A DNA stretch of 46,708 nucleotides, from the NCBI RefSeq assembly GCF_005780165.1, contig NZ_VAUV01000029.1, forward strand, positions 1 to 46,708, read 5' to 3'. Positions 24,734-34,115 of the stretch are shown one piece after another. Source of the DNA: Phragmitibacter flavus (GTDB lineage Bacteria > Verrucomicrobiota > Verrucomicrobiia > Verrucomicrobiales > Verrucomicrobiaceae). The translations under genes were made by a program, and so were the position numbers. Below the pieces are notes generated by a model that worked only from the letters and a program-made list of their open reading frames with translations, ran no database searches and was not told where the DNA came from. Within the stretch, counting starts at the first letter, position 1; every line of letters starts with the position of its first letter.

Positions 24734-25402
24734 GTGACCAAATCGCAACGCGCCCGGCATTTGCAACAGCGGCTCGCCCTGCTTTATCCCGAGACCCCGG
24801 TTCCGCTCGATCACAAAGATCCCTACACCCTGCTCGTGGCGGTTCTGCTCTCCGCCCAGTGCACCGACATCCGCGTCAACCTGATCACCCCGAAGCTCTT
24901 TGCCGCTGCCGACAATCCCCTCGACATGAGCAAACTCGAAGTGGCGCAAATCGAAGCCATCGTGCGGCCCTGCGGCCTCGGTCCACAAAAAGCCCGCGCC
25001 ATTCGCGAACTCTCCCGCATGCTGGTCGAGCAACACCAGGGAAACGTTCCCGCCGACCTCGAAGAACTGGAAAAACTCCCCGGTGTCGGACACAAAACTG
25101 CTCAAGTCGTCATGGCCCAGGCATTTGGCGTCCCGAGTTTTCCGGTCGATACCCATATCCATCGGCTGGCCAAACGCTGGCGACTCAGCAATGGCAAATC
25201 CGTCATCCAAACCGAGCGCGACTTGAAACGTCTTTTTCCCAGAGAAGCCTGGAACCAACTTCATCTCCAGATCATCTTTTACGGACGCGAATACTGCACC
25301 GCACGCGGTTGCGACGGCACCCGCTGCCCCCTCTGTCAGGAGGTCGCCCGTGTCAGTCCAACTTCTTCCCGCTCCGCCGCTTCCGCCCCCTCTGTCACCT
25401 GA
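24734..25402 (+). CDS. nth: Endonuclease III (DNA glycosylase/AP lyase)
   Basis: The 222-residue product from GTG 24734 matches endonuclease III, which removes oxidised pyrimidines and nicks AP sites. The helix-hairpin-helix LEKLPGVGHKTAQVV holds the catalytic Lys, and FPVDTHIHRLAKRW the catalytic Asp; LLSAQCTD is the family's N-terminal hallmark. The cluster region is odd: the usual C-x6-C-x2-C-x5-C is replaced by C-x4-C-x4-C-x2-C (YCTARGCDGTRCPLCQE), with no Cys after. A Ser/Ala-rich tail of about 15 residues ends the protein. The GTG start follows the 3D-domain gene by 20 bp, so the two may be co-transcribed. Together with the glycosylase across the divergent gap, this is a small base-excision-repair neighbourhood. 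Confidence 0.94.
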   Translation: MTKSQRARHLQQRLALLYPETPVPLDHKDPYTLLVAVLLSAQCTDIRVNLITPKLFAAADNPLDMSKLEVAQIEAIVRPCGLGPQKARAIRELSRMLVEQHQGNVPADLEELEKLPGVGHKTAQVVMAQAFGVPSFPVDTHIHRLAKRWRLSNGKSVIQTERDLKRLFPREAWNQLHLQIIFYGREYCTARGCDGTRCPLCQEVARVSPTSSRSAASAPSVT

Positions 25403-25551
25403 TTTGCCCTTCGAAACGACCGCATTAGCTGGTCTTCATTTTTCTATTCCTTTTTGTTGCTGCCACGCCCTGCCTCGCCTAATTCAACCTGGACCATCAA
25501 CCAAGCACTCCCGCCCTTTCCCGCATGAGACCTGCAACGACCACCCGCGCT

Positions 25552-28026
25552 ATGAAGCCGATCCTACCGCTCATCATGGGCTGCGCCCTTCTTGCCACCT
25601 CCCTTCAGGCCCAACAACCTGATGCTTTGCTCGACAGCCTGACCAGCAACATCAACATCGAAGGCCTCGAAACCAAATTCGATCCCGCCACCGGCATTGC
25701 CACCGCCACTGGCGACGTCCACATCGTTTACGAAGACCTTGAAATCCGTGCCGGTCGTGCTGACTACAACGCCACCACGGGCGACATCATGGCCAAGGAA
25801 AACGTCACCCTCGTCAAAAAAGGCGAAGTGTTCCGCGGTCAAAACATCACCTACAACATCAAAACCGAAGAACTCTCTGCCAACAACATCCGCAGCTACA
25901 TCGAGCCCATCTTCTACGATACCGAAAGTTTCGAAACCAACACCGGCGAACTCACCCGCATTGACGGCACCAGCTCCTTTTTCACCACCCACGACTCGGC
26001 CACCCCGATGTTCAAGGTGAAAGCCAAAAGCATCACCATCTACCCCGAAGACAAGGTGGTCATGCGCAACGTCAAAGTCTACGCCGGCGATGTCCCCGTC
26101 CTTTGGCTGCCCATCTTCAGCCAGCCGCTTGACGACGAACTCGGCTATTTCTTCCAACCCGGTTACACCTCCCAGTGGGGCGCTTTCCTTCTCAATCAAT
26201 ACGGCGTCATGCATGGCGACCACACCCTCGCGAAATATCAGGTCGACCTGCGCAGCGAACGCGGCGTCGCCCTCGGAGTTGATCTCTACTCCGAAAAATG
26301 GCGCGACAATCCGAACATCGGCCAACTCAAGCTCTACTACGGCTACGACCTCAACCCCGACCAGGGCATCAATGACTCCGTGCGTTCCCTGGATCGTGTT
26401 GATGAAAATCGCTACCGCGTCGCCTTCCAACACCGCATCTACATCCCAGGCCCGGAAGAAAGCACCTGGTATCTCGACTTTGACCTCACCAAGCTCAGCG
26501 ATGAGTTCATGCTGGAAGACTTCTTCCTCAACGACTCCCGCACCGACCCCCAGCCTGACAACAACATCAAGCTCGTCAATCGCAGCGACACCTACACCGC
26601 CACGTTGCTGGGCCGCTTTCAGCTCAACGACTTCTACCGTTCCGACGAGCGTCTGCCTGAACTCGCCGTCGATTTCACCCGCAGCCGCCTTTTCAATACT
26701 TCGGTCTTCTACCAGGGCGAAACTTCCCTTGGCATGTATGCCGATCGCCTTGGCGATCTGACTCGTGACGCCATCCGCGGCAACATTGATGCCCAGGAAG
26801 CCTACATCAAACAAGCCTTTGATTCCGACGGCACCCTGCTCACCGGTGAAGGCATCCCCACCCGGCCCAGAATGCGCCGCACCTTCAACGCCAACGAAAT
26901 CTCCCGCGATGCCGTCAACGCCGCCGCCGAAGAGGCCTCCAGTGCCACCACCACCATTTCTCGCGATGCCATCGAGGCCGAGCTCGACATCCTGCGCGCC
27001 GAGCTGAACGAATCCGAATACTTCCGCGCCCACAGCTATCATGAGTTCCTCTACCCGATGAGCTTTGGCGAAGGCAACTGGATCAACTTCGTTCCCCGCC
27101 TCGGCGGCGGAGCCACCTACTACAACGACATCCAGGGCGGATACGCCGATGGTGGCAGCGACACCAAACCGATCTTCCATGTCGGCTTCGATTTCTCCCT
27201 GAAGTTCAGCAAGGTCTGGGATGACTACAAAAACCGCACCCTCGGCATCGACGGCCTGCGTCACATCGTCCAGCCCTACCTCAATTACTCGTTCGTGGAA
27301 GCCGACGAGATTGAAAACCTGCGCTCCATCGACCGCCTCACCCCAAGCACCCGCCCGCGTCCGCTCGACCTCCCCCAGTTCACTGCCATTGATGACATCC
27401 GTTCCTGGAACATCGCACGGGTCGGCGTTCGCAACCTCCTTCAGACCCGTCGCGAAAACTCTCCCGGCAACTATGGCACCTTCAACTATGCCGGACTCAA
27501 CACCTACGTTGACCTGTTCATGGAAGACCCTGAGTTTGACCGCGACATCTCCAACCTCTACAACGACCTGTTCTGGAATCCTCTTCCTTGGCTTTCCTTC
27601 AACATCAACAGCCAGTTGCCGATTGGTGACAGCGAATTCAACTTCACCGAACTGAACTCCTACGTCACCTGGTTGCCCACCCGCAACTTCTCTTGGTCCA
27701 TCGGTCATCAACTGCTCACCGACAACCCCTTGTTCATCGACAGCAGCCTGATCACCTCCCGCGTCTATGCGCGCCTCACCGACAACTGGGGTTTCTCCAT
27801 GAACCACATCTACGAGATGGATGACAGCACGCTGGAATACCAGAGCTACAGCATCCACCGCGACCTTGCCGCCTGGAAAATGGCCGTTGGGGGCCTCATC
27901 CGCGAAAGCCGCACCGGCGATCCTGAAGTGGGCGTCATCGTCTCCTTCACGCTGAAAGAGTTCCCGCAGCTCAGCATTCCCCTCGACCTCGATCCGAACC
28001 CCACCGGTCGCGGCGGCAGAGAATAG
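25552..28026 (+). CDS. lptD: LPS-assembly outer-membrane protein LptD
   Basis: From ATG 25552 the product is 824 residues (ATG 25525 adds nine). After the signal peptide (LPLIMGCALLATSLQAQ) comes an OstA/LptA-like jelly roll (IEGLETKFDPATGIATATGD ... EELSANNIRSYIEP), then VPVLWLPIFSQPLDDEL..GYFFQPGYTSQWGAF, the LptD junction, and a large barrel ending in ELGVIVSF-like strands (VGVIVSFTLKEFPQLSIPL). LptD inserts lipopolysaccharide into the outer leaflet with LptE, so the organism probably makes LPS. The mature protein has no cysteine, so the disulfides known from Escherichia coli LptD cannot form. An acidic helical stretch around residues 440-495 (ANEISRDAVNAAAEEASSA) looks like an insert between barrel strands. 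A terminator follows. Confidence 0.88.
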   Translation: MKPILPLIMGCALLATSLQAQQPDALLDSLTSNINIEGLETKFDPATGIATATGDVHIVYEDLEIRAGRADYNATTGDIMAKENVTLVKKGEVFRGQNITYNIKTEELSANNIRSYIEPIFYDTESFETNTGELTRIDGTSSFFTTHDSATPMFKVKAKSITIYPEDKVVMRNVKVYAGDVPVLWLPIFSQPLDDELGYFFQPGYTSQWGAFLLNQYGVMHGDHTLAKYQVDLRSERGVALGVDLYSEKWRDNPNIGQLKLYYGYDLNPDQGINDSVRSLDRVDENRYRVAFQHRIYIPGPEESTWYLDFDLTKLSDEFMLEDFFLNDSRTDPQPDNNIKLVNRSDTYTATLLGRFQLNDFYRSDERLPELAVDFTRSRLFNTSVFYQGETSLGMYADRLGDLTRDAIRGNIDAQEAYIKQAFDSDGTLLTGEGIPTRPRMRRTFNANEISRDAVNAAAEEASSATTTISRDAIEAELDILRAELNESEYFRAHSYHEFLYPMSFGEGNWINFVPRLGGGATYYNDIQGGYADGGSDTKPIFHVGFDFSLKFSKVWDDYKNRTLGIDGLRHIVQPYLNYSFVEADEIENLRSIDRLTPSTRPRPLDLPQFTAIDDIRSWNIARVGVRNLLQTRRENSPGNYGTFNYAGLNTYVDLFMEDPEFDRDISNLYNDLFWNPLPWLSFNINSQLPIGDSEFNFTELNSYVTWLPTRNFSWSIGHQLLTDNPLFIDSSLITSRVYARLTDNWGFSMNHIYEMDDSTLEYQSYSIHRDLAAWKMAVGGLIRESRTGDPEVGVIVSFTLKEFPQLSIPLDLDPNPTGRGGRE

Positions 28027-28058
28027 TATCTTTCAAACATACAAACCTCCCTTGTTTT

Positions 28059-28098
28059 CAAAACCGGCAATCCCCATCAGGATGCCGGTTTTGTTTTT
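28059..28098 (+). terminator. Rho-independent terminator after lptD
   Basis: The stem AAAACCGGCA (28060-28069) / TGCCGGTTTT (28083-28092) can extend through TCC/GGA with one bulged A and is followed by GTTTTT. It lies 33 bp after the lptD stop and has the full form of an intrinsic terminator. Confidence 0.88.
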
Positions 28099-28201
28099 CC
28101 ATCCCCCACACCTCACTTCCCCCATCAAACCACTTGAGACCCCGGCCAGCCCAACCTAGCCTGCCGCACCCTCATTTTATCTTCTTCTTCGACATTCTCT
28201 C

Positions 28202-29518
28202 ATGAAACTTACCATCATTGGTTCTGGATATGTAGGACTCACCACCGGCGCCTGCTTTGCCGAAGCGGGCCACCATGTCATGTGCGTTGACAACGATCCC
28301 CGCAAAATCCAGACCCTGCTCGACGGCAACATTCCCATCTACGAGCCCGGCCTCGCCACTCTCGTAAAGAAAAACGTTGTCTCCAAACGCCTCCAGTTCA
28401 CCACCAGCACCGAAGACGGCGTCAACTACGGCGAAGTCATTTTTATCGCCGTCCCCACCCCTCCCCAACCCGACGGCAGCGTCGACCTCAGCTACATCGA
28501 AAAAGTCGCCCGCGAAATCGCTGTCTGCCTCGACAGCTATCGCGTGATCGTCGACAAAAGCACCGTTCCCGTCAAAACCGGTGAACGCGTCAGCCAGACC
28601 ATCCGCCGCTATGCCAAAGCCGGTGTCGAATTCGATGTCGTCTCCAACCCCGAATTCCTCCGTGAAGGCAGCGCCGTGGACGACCTCATGCACCCCGATC
28701 GCATCGTCATCGGAGGCAACAGCGACCGAGCTCTCGCCGTCATGCAAAAGGTTTACGAGCCCTTCGTCGCCCCCGTTCTTGTCACCGACATCAACAGCGC
28801 CGAGCTCATCAAACACGCCGCCAACAGCTTCCTCGCCCTCAAAATTTCCTACATCAACGCCCTCTCCGAAATCTGCGAGATCAGCGGTGCCGATGTCGAA
28901 AAGGTCGCCGAAGGCATCGGCATGGACAAACGCATTGGTCGCAGCTTCCTCAACGCTGGCCTCGGTTACGGCGGTTCCTGTTTTCCCAAAGACATCTCCG
29001 CCTTCATCGCCATCGCCGAACAACTTGGCGCGCCCTTGAATCTCCTGAAGGAAGTGGAAAAGATCAACGCCCATCAGCTGAACCGCTTCCTGCAGGGCAT
29101 CCGCGAAGCCCTCTGGGTCCTCAAAGACAAAAAGCTCGCCGTCTGGGGCATCAGCTTCAAACCCAACACCGATGACGTTCGCAGCAGTGTCGCCGTCAAT
29201 CTTATCGAAGCCCTGGTCGCAGAAGGTGCCAAAGTCACCGCCTTTGATCCAAAAGGCATGGAGAAGTTTAAGGAGCTGCCATTGGCTGGGAAAGTCACTC
29301 TTACCGAAAGCGCCCTCGAAGCAGCCCGCGACGCCGAAGCCCTCATCGTGGCCACCGAATGGCCCGAATTCGCCACCGTCGACCTCGCCGAGCTCCGTGA
29401 TGTCATGCGCACCCCCTTGATTTTCGACGGACGCAACCTCCTCGATCCTGAGGCCGCCGCCAGCCATGGCTTCCAATACCGTGGCATCGGTCGCGGCACC
29501 CTGCCCGGTCTGGTGTAA
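28202..29518 (+). CDS. ugd: UDP-glucose 6-dehydrogenase
   Basis: The 438-residue product oxidises UDP-glucose to UDP-glucuronate with two NAD+, feeding capsule, exopolysaccharide or LPS sugars in the cytoplasm. The N-terminal Rossmann fold has GSGYVGLTTGACFAEAGH. The middle carries FIAVPTPPQPDGSVDLSYIE, VDKSTVPVKTG and NPEFLREGSAVDDLMHPDR. The catalytic cysteine is Cys260 in LGYGGSCFPKDISAF. The C-terminal UDP-binding domain shows AVWGISFKPNTDDVRSS and IFDGRNLLDPE. Length and order are normal. The start at ATG 28202 gives a proper Rossmann N-terminus. It is probably monocistronic, since a terminator lies upstream and an opposing gene downstream. Confidence 0.97.
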   Translation: MKLTIIGSGYVGLTTGACFAEAGHHVMCVDNDPRKIQTLLDGNIPIYEPGLATLVKKNVVSKRLQFTTSTEDGVNYGEVIFIAVPTPPQPDGSVDLSYIEKVAREIAVCLDSYRVIVDKSTVPVKTGERVSQTIRRYAKAGVEFDVVSNPEFLREGSAVDDLMHPDRIVIGGNSDRALAVMQKVYEPFVAPVLVTDINSAELIKHAANSFLALKISYINALSEICEISGADVEKVAEGIGMDKRIGRSFLNAGLGYGGSCFPKDISAFIAIAEQLGAPLNLLKEVEKINAHQLNRFLQGIREALWVLKDKKLAVWGISFKPNTDDVRSSVAVNLIEALVAEGAKVTAFDPKGMEKFKELPLAGKVTLTESALEAARDAEALIVATEWPEFATVDLAELRDVMRTPLIFDGRNLLDPEAAASHGFQYRGIGRGTLPGLV

Positions 29519-29537
29519 ACAAAAAGGAAAAGGGACC

Positions 29538-29560
29538 GCGAAGTTTCACTTCGCTTTCGC
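29538..29560 (+). terminator. Possible weak terminator after ugd
   Basis: A 6-bp stem, GCGAAG (29538-29543) / CTTCGC (29549-29554) with loop TTTCA, lies 20 bp after the ugd stop and is followed by TTTCGCTTTCGC. The T content is low, so this is only a candidate. Confidence 0.35.
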
Positions 29561-29655
29561 TTTCGCTTCAAGCGGTTTTGCCGACTCCAAGACCGTCTCT
29601 TCCGCCTAAGCAGATTAGCCCCTCGCAGCTCCCGCCCTTCCGCCGCCTTGGCAGC

Positions 29656-29698
29656 AAAACAAAAAACCGCTCGCGCCAAATGATTGACGCGGACGGCT
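29656..29698 (-). terminator. Rho-independent terminator of the beta-barrel gene
   Basis: Arms CCGCTCGCG (29667-29675) and CGCGGACGG (29688-29696) pair with two mismatches. On the minus strand they are followed by TTTTTTGTTTTG. The position, about 35 bp past the stop of the outer-membrane protein gene, fits an intrinsic terminator. Confidence 0.65.
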
Positions 29699-29731
29699 TT
29701 TGAAAGGTTATCTTCTGACGACTACCTGCGA

Positions 29732-30346
29732 TCAAAAGACAAAACGCAAACCTGCACGAACCAGACCGAAGTCGCTGTCGCCACGCTCCACAAAGGTGTA
29801 GCGGGCATCGCTAAAGATCCCGAAGTTGGGGCTGAAGCGATACTCCATGCCGACACCGGCGTGCGCGATGAAAAGCACATCGTCCGAATCGCGCGCGTCA
29901 TCGTCATCTTCCAAACGGTCGCGAGCGTCAGAGAAGTCGTCGGAGTCGAGGTCATCCGCATTGAACGTCACTCCGGCTCCACCGAAACCATAAAAAGCAA
30001 AGCCCGATTCGCCGATCGGAGCACGCAGGAACAGGTTCACCGAAGCCGTGCCAAGGATGTCTCCATCCGTGTCGAAGAGAGAACCTTCAGCACCAATCCC
30101 GAACCAACGAGAGAAGAAGTAGTTGAATCCAATCCCGCCACCAGCGGTATCATCATCGAGCAACTCTGTGTTGCCTGAACTGGTGATGCCGTAAGCACCA
30201 AAGGCATCAATCTGGAGCTCACCCGCGCGGTAGAGCGAAGGTTGGGTCTCAGCAATCGTTTGCACCTGTTGATAAGTGGATTCACCAGCGAACCCTGCGG
30301 AGGCAGTGGCGGCAAGCAATGAGAATGCGAGCAATGTTTTTTTCAT
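29732..30346 (-). CDS. Outer-membrane beta-barrel protein
   Basis: From ATG at 30346 the product is 204 residues; the frame is open upstream, but KKTLLAFSLLAATASAGFAG is a standard signal peptide. The mature part alternates amphipathic strands (GELQIDAFGAYGITSS, GGGIGFNYFFSRWFGIGAEG, GFAFYGFGGAGVTF, HAGVGMEYRFSPNFGIFSDA) and ends in ...GLRFVF, a C-terminal aromatic typical of proteins folded by BAM. This fits a small 8-stranded OmpA/OmpW-like barrel. A very acidic segment (DDLDSDDFSDARDRLEDDDD) lies between strands and may bind cations on a loop. A terminator follows. Its precise role is unknown. Confidence 0.85.
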   Translation of the reverse strand: MKKTLLAFSLLAATASAGFAGESTYQQVQTIAETQPSLYRAGELQIDAFGAYGITSSGNTELLDDDTAGGGIGFNYFFSRWFGIGAEGSLFDTDGDILGTASVNLFLRAPIGESGFAFYGFGGAGVTFNADDLDSDDFSDARDRLEDDDDARDSDDVLFIAHAGVGMEYRFSPNFGIFSDARYTFVERGDSDFGLVRAGLRFVF

Positions 30347-30633
30347 AGGTTGTTTTTGTGTGTGGGTGTTTGGAGGCTTGATTGCGGAGGTAATCGAAAA
30401 CGACCATCCATCAGGTTGTAAAAACCCGAGCATTAAGGAGAAATCATGCGGCGAGGCGGTTGATTGAAACCTCAGCCAAATTCTCTCGATTCATCCGGGC
30501 CGCCCTGCCCGCTGGTCATCCCGGCAACGGGACCTCATTCATCGCGCACCCAAAAGCCCGACGCGGCTGCCGCCGAACCAATTACCAGCCTTTGCGTTTC
30601 CTTACCTTCCCGACAAACTGGTCTTAAACTCGC

Positions 30634-33600
30634 TCACAGCGTCGTTACCACCTGCGCCGCCCCTTCGACAATCTCCACCTTGAACCCCTTCACCACGCCA
30701 GCTGCCCGTCCAATGAGGATGCTCACCGCCGTTTTGCCCGCAGGCAGATCCAACGTCACCGTCTCACCCACTTCTGGCAGAACCTTGTCGCCATAAGTCA
30801 TCGTCACCCCTTTGCTGTGCGTCAGCTTCAAAGTCACCTTGCCGGCCGCAGCCATCTCCAGATCGCATTGCAAAATCGCGCTCGGATACCAGGGGTGCAT
30901 CTTCACCTCTGAGATCTCCTGCAACGGCACATCGCCGTTCACCATGCCAAGCCGCAAATCCCACGGATATCCACGACTGCGATCCGACAAAGTAAACAAT
31001 CCCACGTGACGCACATGATCGATGTCGGCTGGCGACATCGCCCCCATTGTCCGCCAGGTGCGGATAAAACGGTTCGGCGGCGTTTTGTAATTCCCCTCCT
31101 TGCCCAGTTCGGCCAGGAACCGCACCAGATCAATGAACTCATCTTCGCGCAAATTGGCCGTCAGTCCCGGAGGCATCATCGACACCGGACTGATGGTATT
31201 CTGCGCAATCTCCGACTTCGCCACTTTGTGCAGGTTGTTGCCCGCATCGCGAATCTGCAACTCATCGCCGCTGTCCTGCGCAATCGCTCCCGCATAAACC
31301 TGTCCGCTCTTGGTCGTCACCATTGTCATGTGGTAACCTTCCTTGATCTTCGCCGTCGGATTCAACAATGACTCAATGATGTAGTCCACCGGCGCACTCG
31401 CCCCCAGCGAAACCATGTCCGGACCAATCATGCCGCCGCTCCCGCCGATCGCATGACAGCTGATGCACAACAACTCCTGCTTCCGGTAGACCAATTCGCC
31501 ACGAACCGGATCCCCGCTCTGCGCCACTTTCTTGACCATCGCCCCCATCTCCTCGGCAGACAATGGACGATCCATCTTGCGCACGCCACCCGCATTGCGC
31601 AGCGGCTCCTCCAGCGCGGCACCAAGTCCACGCGTGTTCGCCAGTCGAATCCCTTCAATGGCGGCCGGTTCGGGGATTTTCTTCCCATCCAGCGCCTTCA
31701 CCAGCAAGCCGGGAAGCGTTTTGTTTTTCAAAAATGCCTCGAACACCGGCTGAGCTGCTTCGCCGGTCTCCGCCGTGGCCAGATACCCAACCGCCTGTTT
31801 CGCCGCCAGATCCGGCGCGATGTTCGTCAATCCATGAATCGCCAGCACCCGCGTCTCCGCCGCTTCGCCTTCGCTGCTCAACTTCACAAACAAATCCCGC
31901 GTTCCAGCACCGCCCAGTGAGGTCAACCCCCGGACCGACGCCGCCCTCACCACCGCGCTGCTTTCCTTGTTGCTCACCAACTCGGTAAGCCGACCGCGCA
32001 ACGCCTCGATCTTCCACGCTCCTGCCAACTCCGCCGCACGAGTGGCGCGATCCACATCACCGGAGTCCAGCAACGGCAGCAACACCGCTTCACTTGCCGT
32101 GGTCGGCCTCGCCCCGCGCTGACCCGCCTTCAACAGCGCATCCAAAATCCCTACCCGACGCGCGGCAAGTTCCGGCTTCAAAACCAAAGCCAGCAACTGA
32201 CCCAACTGCTTCGGCGTCGCCAATGTGCCCGCCATATCCAACAGCGCCGCGCTGTCATCCGCTCCCAGTTTGTTCGCTGCAAAACCATCCAACAAAGGCT
32301 GCAATGCTTCCGCCTTGCCAGTCGCCTTCAGCGCATAAACCAGGTGCTTCGGATTGTCATCCATCTTGAGCTTGCCCTTCAAGAACGCCGGCAGCCAGAT
32401 CTCCGACTGCTCCCGGCAGATCAACTCCAAAAGAAAATCAAGATTGTCGTCCATCGGCTGGTCCAACGCCCGCAACGCCACCGGCACCGCCTCCGCCTGA
32501 CTGTAAAAATACAAGCAGCCCAAAGCCCACAAACGCACCTGCGGATGTTCATCCTTCACCGCCACCTCCAGCAGCTTCAAAGCTTCCTTGTTCTGCGCCA
32601 ACCGTTGCGACAAAATCCGCAACCCCGCTGCCCGAATGTGATGATCCTTCGACTCAAGCAGTTTCGCCACCAGCTTGGGATCATGATGGTTGATCGTCTC
32701 CAACGCCCACACCGCCTGCAACATCTTCTCGCCAATGCCAGCGTCACTCGTCATGCTCTTCTCAAGCGCCGCCACCACCTCAGCCTTGTCCCGACTGCGC
32801 AACGTCTGCGATGCAAACTGACGGTTCCAGCGACGTTCGCTCGACACCTGTTGGTCCACCAATTCCTGCGTGCTCAACTTCGCAAAATCCGGACTCTTCG
32901 TCAAAGGCCGACCCTTCGCCGTCAAACGCCAGATACGGCCATTCGTGCGGTCGCGACGCGGATCACGAAAGTCCACCTCGCCATGCTGAATGATCGGGTT
33001 AAACCAGTCCGCGATGTAGATTGCTCCATCCGGTCCCGTGCGGACGTCGATCGGACGAAACCCGCGATGCGTGCTCGCCAGCACATCCGGCATTTGTTTG
33101 CTCAAATAACCGCTGCCATTCTCCGTGAGTTGAAAACGGTTGACCCGGTTCCCGCGGAAATCGCACGTCACCAACGTCCCCTGCCAGTCATCCGGCAGAT
33201 GCGGGTCCGAGATGATCTCCAATCCACAATGCTTTGGCTGCCCCGGATTCAACCCCTGGATGGTCCGCTTTGCTCCCGGACTCGTCAGAAACACCGCTCC
33301 AGGGAACAGATAATTGATCCCCTGACTGCCCGCGCCATCCGTCGCAAAACTCTGACCATACCTGTCATATTCCAAACCCCAAGGATTTACCAACCCCTTC
33401 GCAAACACATCGGTGCGCCCCGTCTCCTTGCGATACTGCCAGATTCCTCCGCCCATCAACCGCTTCACCCCGTGCGGCGTCTCCAGATGACTGTGGATAT
33501 AAATGCTCTGGTTAAAATTTAGGAGCCCTTCCGGCGAGAAACGAAACGTGTGCACCAGGTGATGCGTGTCCTCCGTTCCAAATCCGCTCAACACCACCTG

Positions 33601-34056
33601 ACGCAAATCTGCCTTGCCATCGCCATCCGTGTCCTTCAGAAAAAGGATCTCCGTCGAGTTCGCTACATAAGCCCCGCCATCCGCAGGAATCACCGCCGTG
33701 GGAATGTGCAGATCATCCGCAAACAACGTCGACTTGTCCGCCTTGCCATCGCCATCGGTATCCTCCAGCACCACCACCTGGTCAATGGCCTCATCCCCCG
33801 GCTTGATCTGCGGATAAGTCGTGCTGCACACCACCCAAAGCCGCCCCTGCGCATCCCAGTTCATTTGCACCGGCTTGCGCAACATCGGCTCCGCCGCCCA
33901 CAGATTGATCTCAAACCCCTCCGGCACAATGAACGCCTTTTGTTCCGCCTCCACCGATGGATCAGGAACATCCGCCGTCGACTTCGGTTGCGACGCAAAA
34001 CACGCGCCCGACAGCATCAAAACCGAAGCACTACGAAGAAAAGAAAAATGAGACAT
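30634..34056 (-). CDS. PVC-type membrane-bound dehydrogenase: propeller, HEAT repeats and C-terminal cytochrome c
   Basis: The product is 1140 residues from ATG at 34056 (a GTG one codon earlier is possible). After a signal peptide (FLRSASVLMLSGACFA) comes the 'putative membrane-bound dehydrogenase' region (TIGR02604 type; about 40-380): FEINLWAAEPMLRKPVQMNWD, VVLEDTDGDGKADKSTLFADD, FLKDTDGDGKADLRQVV, IDVRTGPDGAIYIADWFNPI. HEAT-like helical repeats cover about 400-800. The C-terminal haem domain (TIGR02603 type) has CISCH at Cys864, Cys867, His868, and NLREDEFIDLVRFLAELG. A final 100 residues form a beta domain. These PVC proteins are thought to oxidise sugars or similar compounds in the periplasm. 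It follows the SGNH-like gene by 59 bp, so the two probably form an operon. Confidence 0.92.
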   Translation of the reverse strand: MSHFSFLRSASVLMLSGACFASQPKSTADVPDPSVEAEQKAFIVPEGFEINLWAAEPMLRKPVQMNWDAQGRLWVVCSTTYPQIKPGDEAIDQVVVLEDTDGDGKADKSTLFADDLHIPTAVIPADGGAYVANSTEILFLKDTDGDGKADLRQVVLSGFGTEDTHHLVHTFRFSPEGLLNFNQSIYIHSHLETPHGVKRLMGGGIWQYRKETGRTDVFAKGLVNPWGLEYDRYGQSFATDGAGSQGINYLFPGAVFLTSPGAKRTIQGLNPGQPKHCGLEIISDPHLPDDWQGTLVTCDFRGNRVNRFQLTENGSGYLSKQMPDVLASTHRGFRPIDVRTGPDGAIYIADWFNPIIQHGEVDFRDPRRDRTNGRIWRLTAKGRPLTKSPDFAKLSTQELVDQQVSSERRWNRQFASQTLRSRDKAEVVAALEKSMTSDAGIGEKMLQAVWALETINHHDPKLVAKLLESKDHHIRAAGLRILSQRLAQNKEALKLLEVAVKDEHPQVRLWALGCLYFYSQAEAVPVALRALDQPMDDNLDFLLELICREQSEIWLPAFLKGKLKMDDNPKHLVYALKATGKAEALQPLLDGFAANKLGADDSAALLDMAGTLATPKQLGQLLALVLKPELAARRVGILDALLKAGQRGARPTTASEAVLLPLLDSGDVDRATRAAELAGAWKIEALRGRLTELVSNKESSAVVRAASVRGLTSLGGAGTRDLFVKLSSEGEAAETRVLAIHGLTNIAPDLAAKQAVGYLATAETGEAAQPVFEAFLKNKTLPGLLVKALDGKKIPEPAAIEGIRLANTRGLGAALEEPLRNAGGVRKMDRPLSAEEMGAMVKKVAQSGDPVRGELVYRKQELLCISCHAIGGSGGMIGPDMVSLGASAPVDYIIESLLNPTAKIKEGYHMTMVTTKSGQVYAGAIAQDSGDELQIRDAGNNLHKVAKSEIAQNTISPVSMMPPGLTANLREDEFIDLVRFLAELGKEGNYKTPPNRFIRTWRTMGAMSPADIDHVRHVGLFTLSDRSRGYPWDLRLGMVNGDVPLQEISEVKMHPWYPSAILQCDLEMAAAGKVTLKLTHSKGVTMTYGDKVLPEVGETVTLDLPAGKTAVSILIGRAAGVVKGFKVEIVEGAAQVVTTL

Positions 34057-34115
34057 CACGACAAAAATTTAAATGAGTAAGCAAAACGAAAATCCAACAC
34101 CCAACCTAATTAGCC

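Noticed and set aside
25564-27858. 764-codon open frame on the minus strand
   Set aside because: Antisense to lptD; composition is the same Gly/Val/Asp/Glu shadow pattern and there are no recognisable motifs.
29684-30178. 164-codon plus-strand frame between ugd and the dehydrogenase
   Set aside because: Antisense to the outer-membrane barrel gene, which has a clear signal peptide, strands and C-terminal Phe.
30434-30633. Gap between the barrel gene promoter region and the dehydrogenase 3' end, examined for RNA genes
   Set aside because: A short CCCG-GCAA-CGGG hairpin occurs near 30520-30533, but there is no tRNA, riboswitch or terminator pattern I can support.
32344-33522. 392-codon plus-strand frame rich in Arg/His/Leu/Gln
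   Set aside because: Lies antisense to the membrane-bound dehydrogenase and has the typical composition of an off-frame reading.
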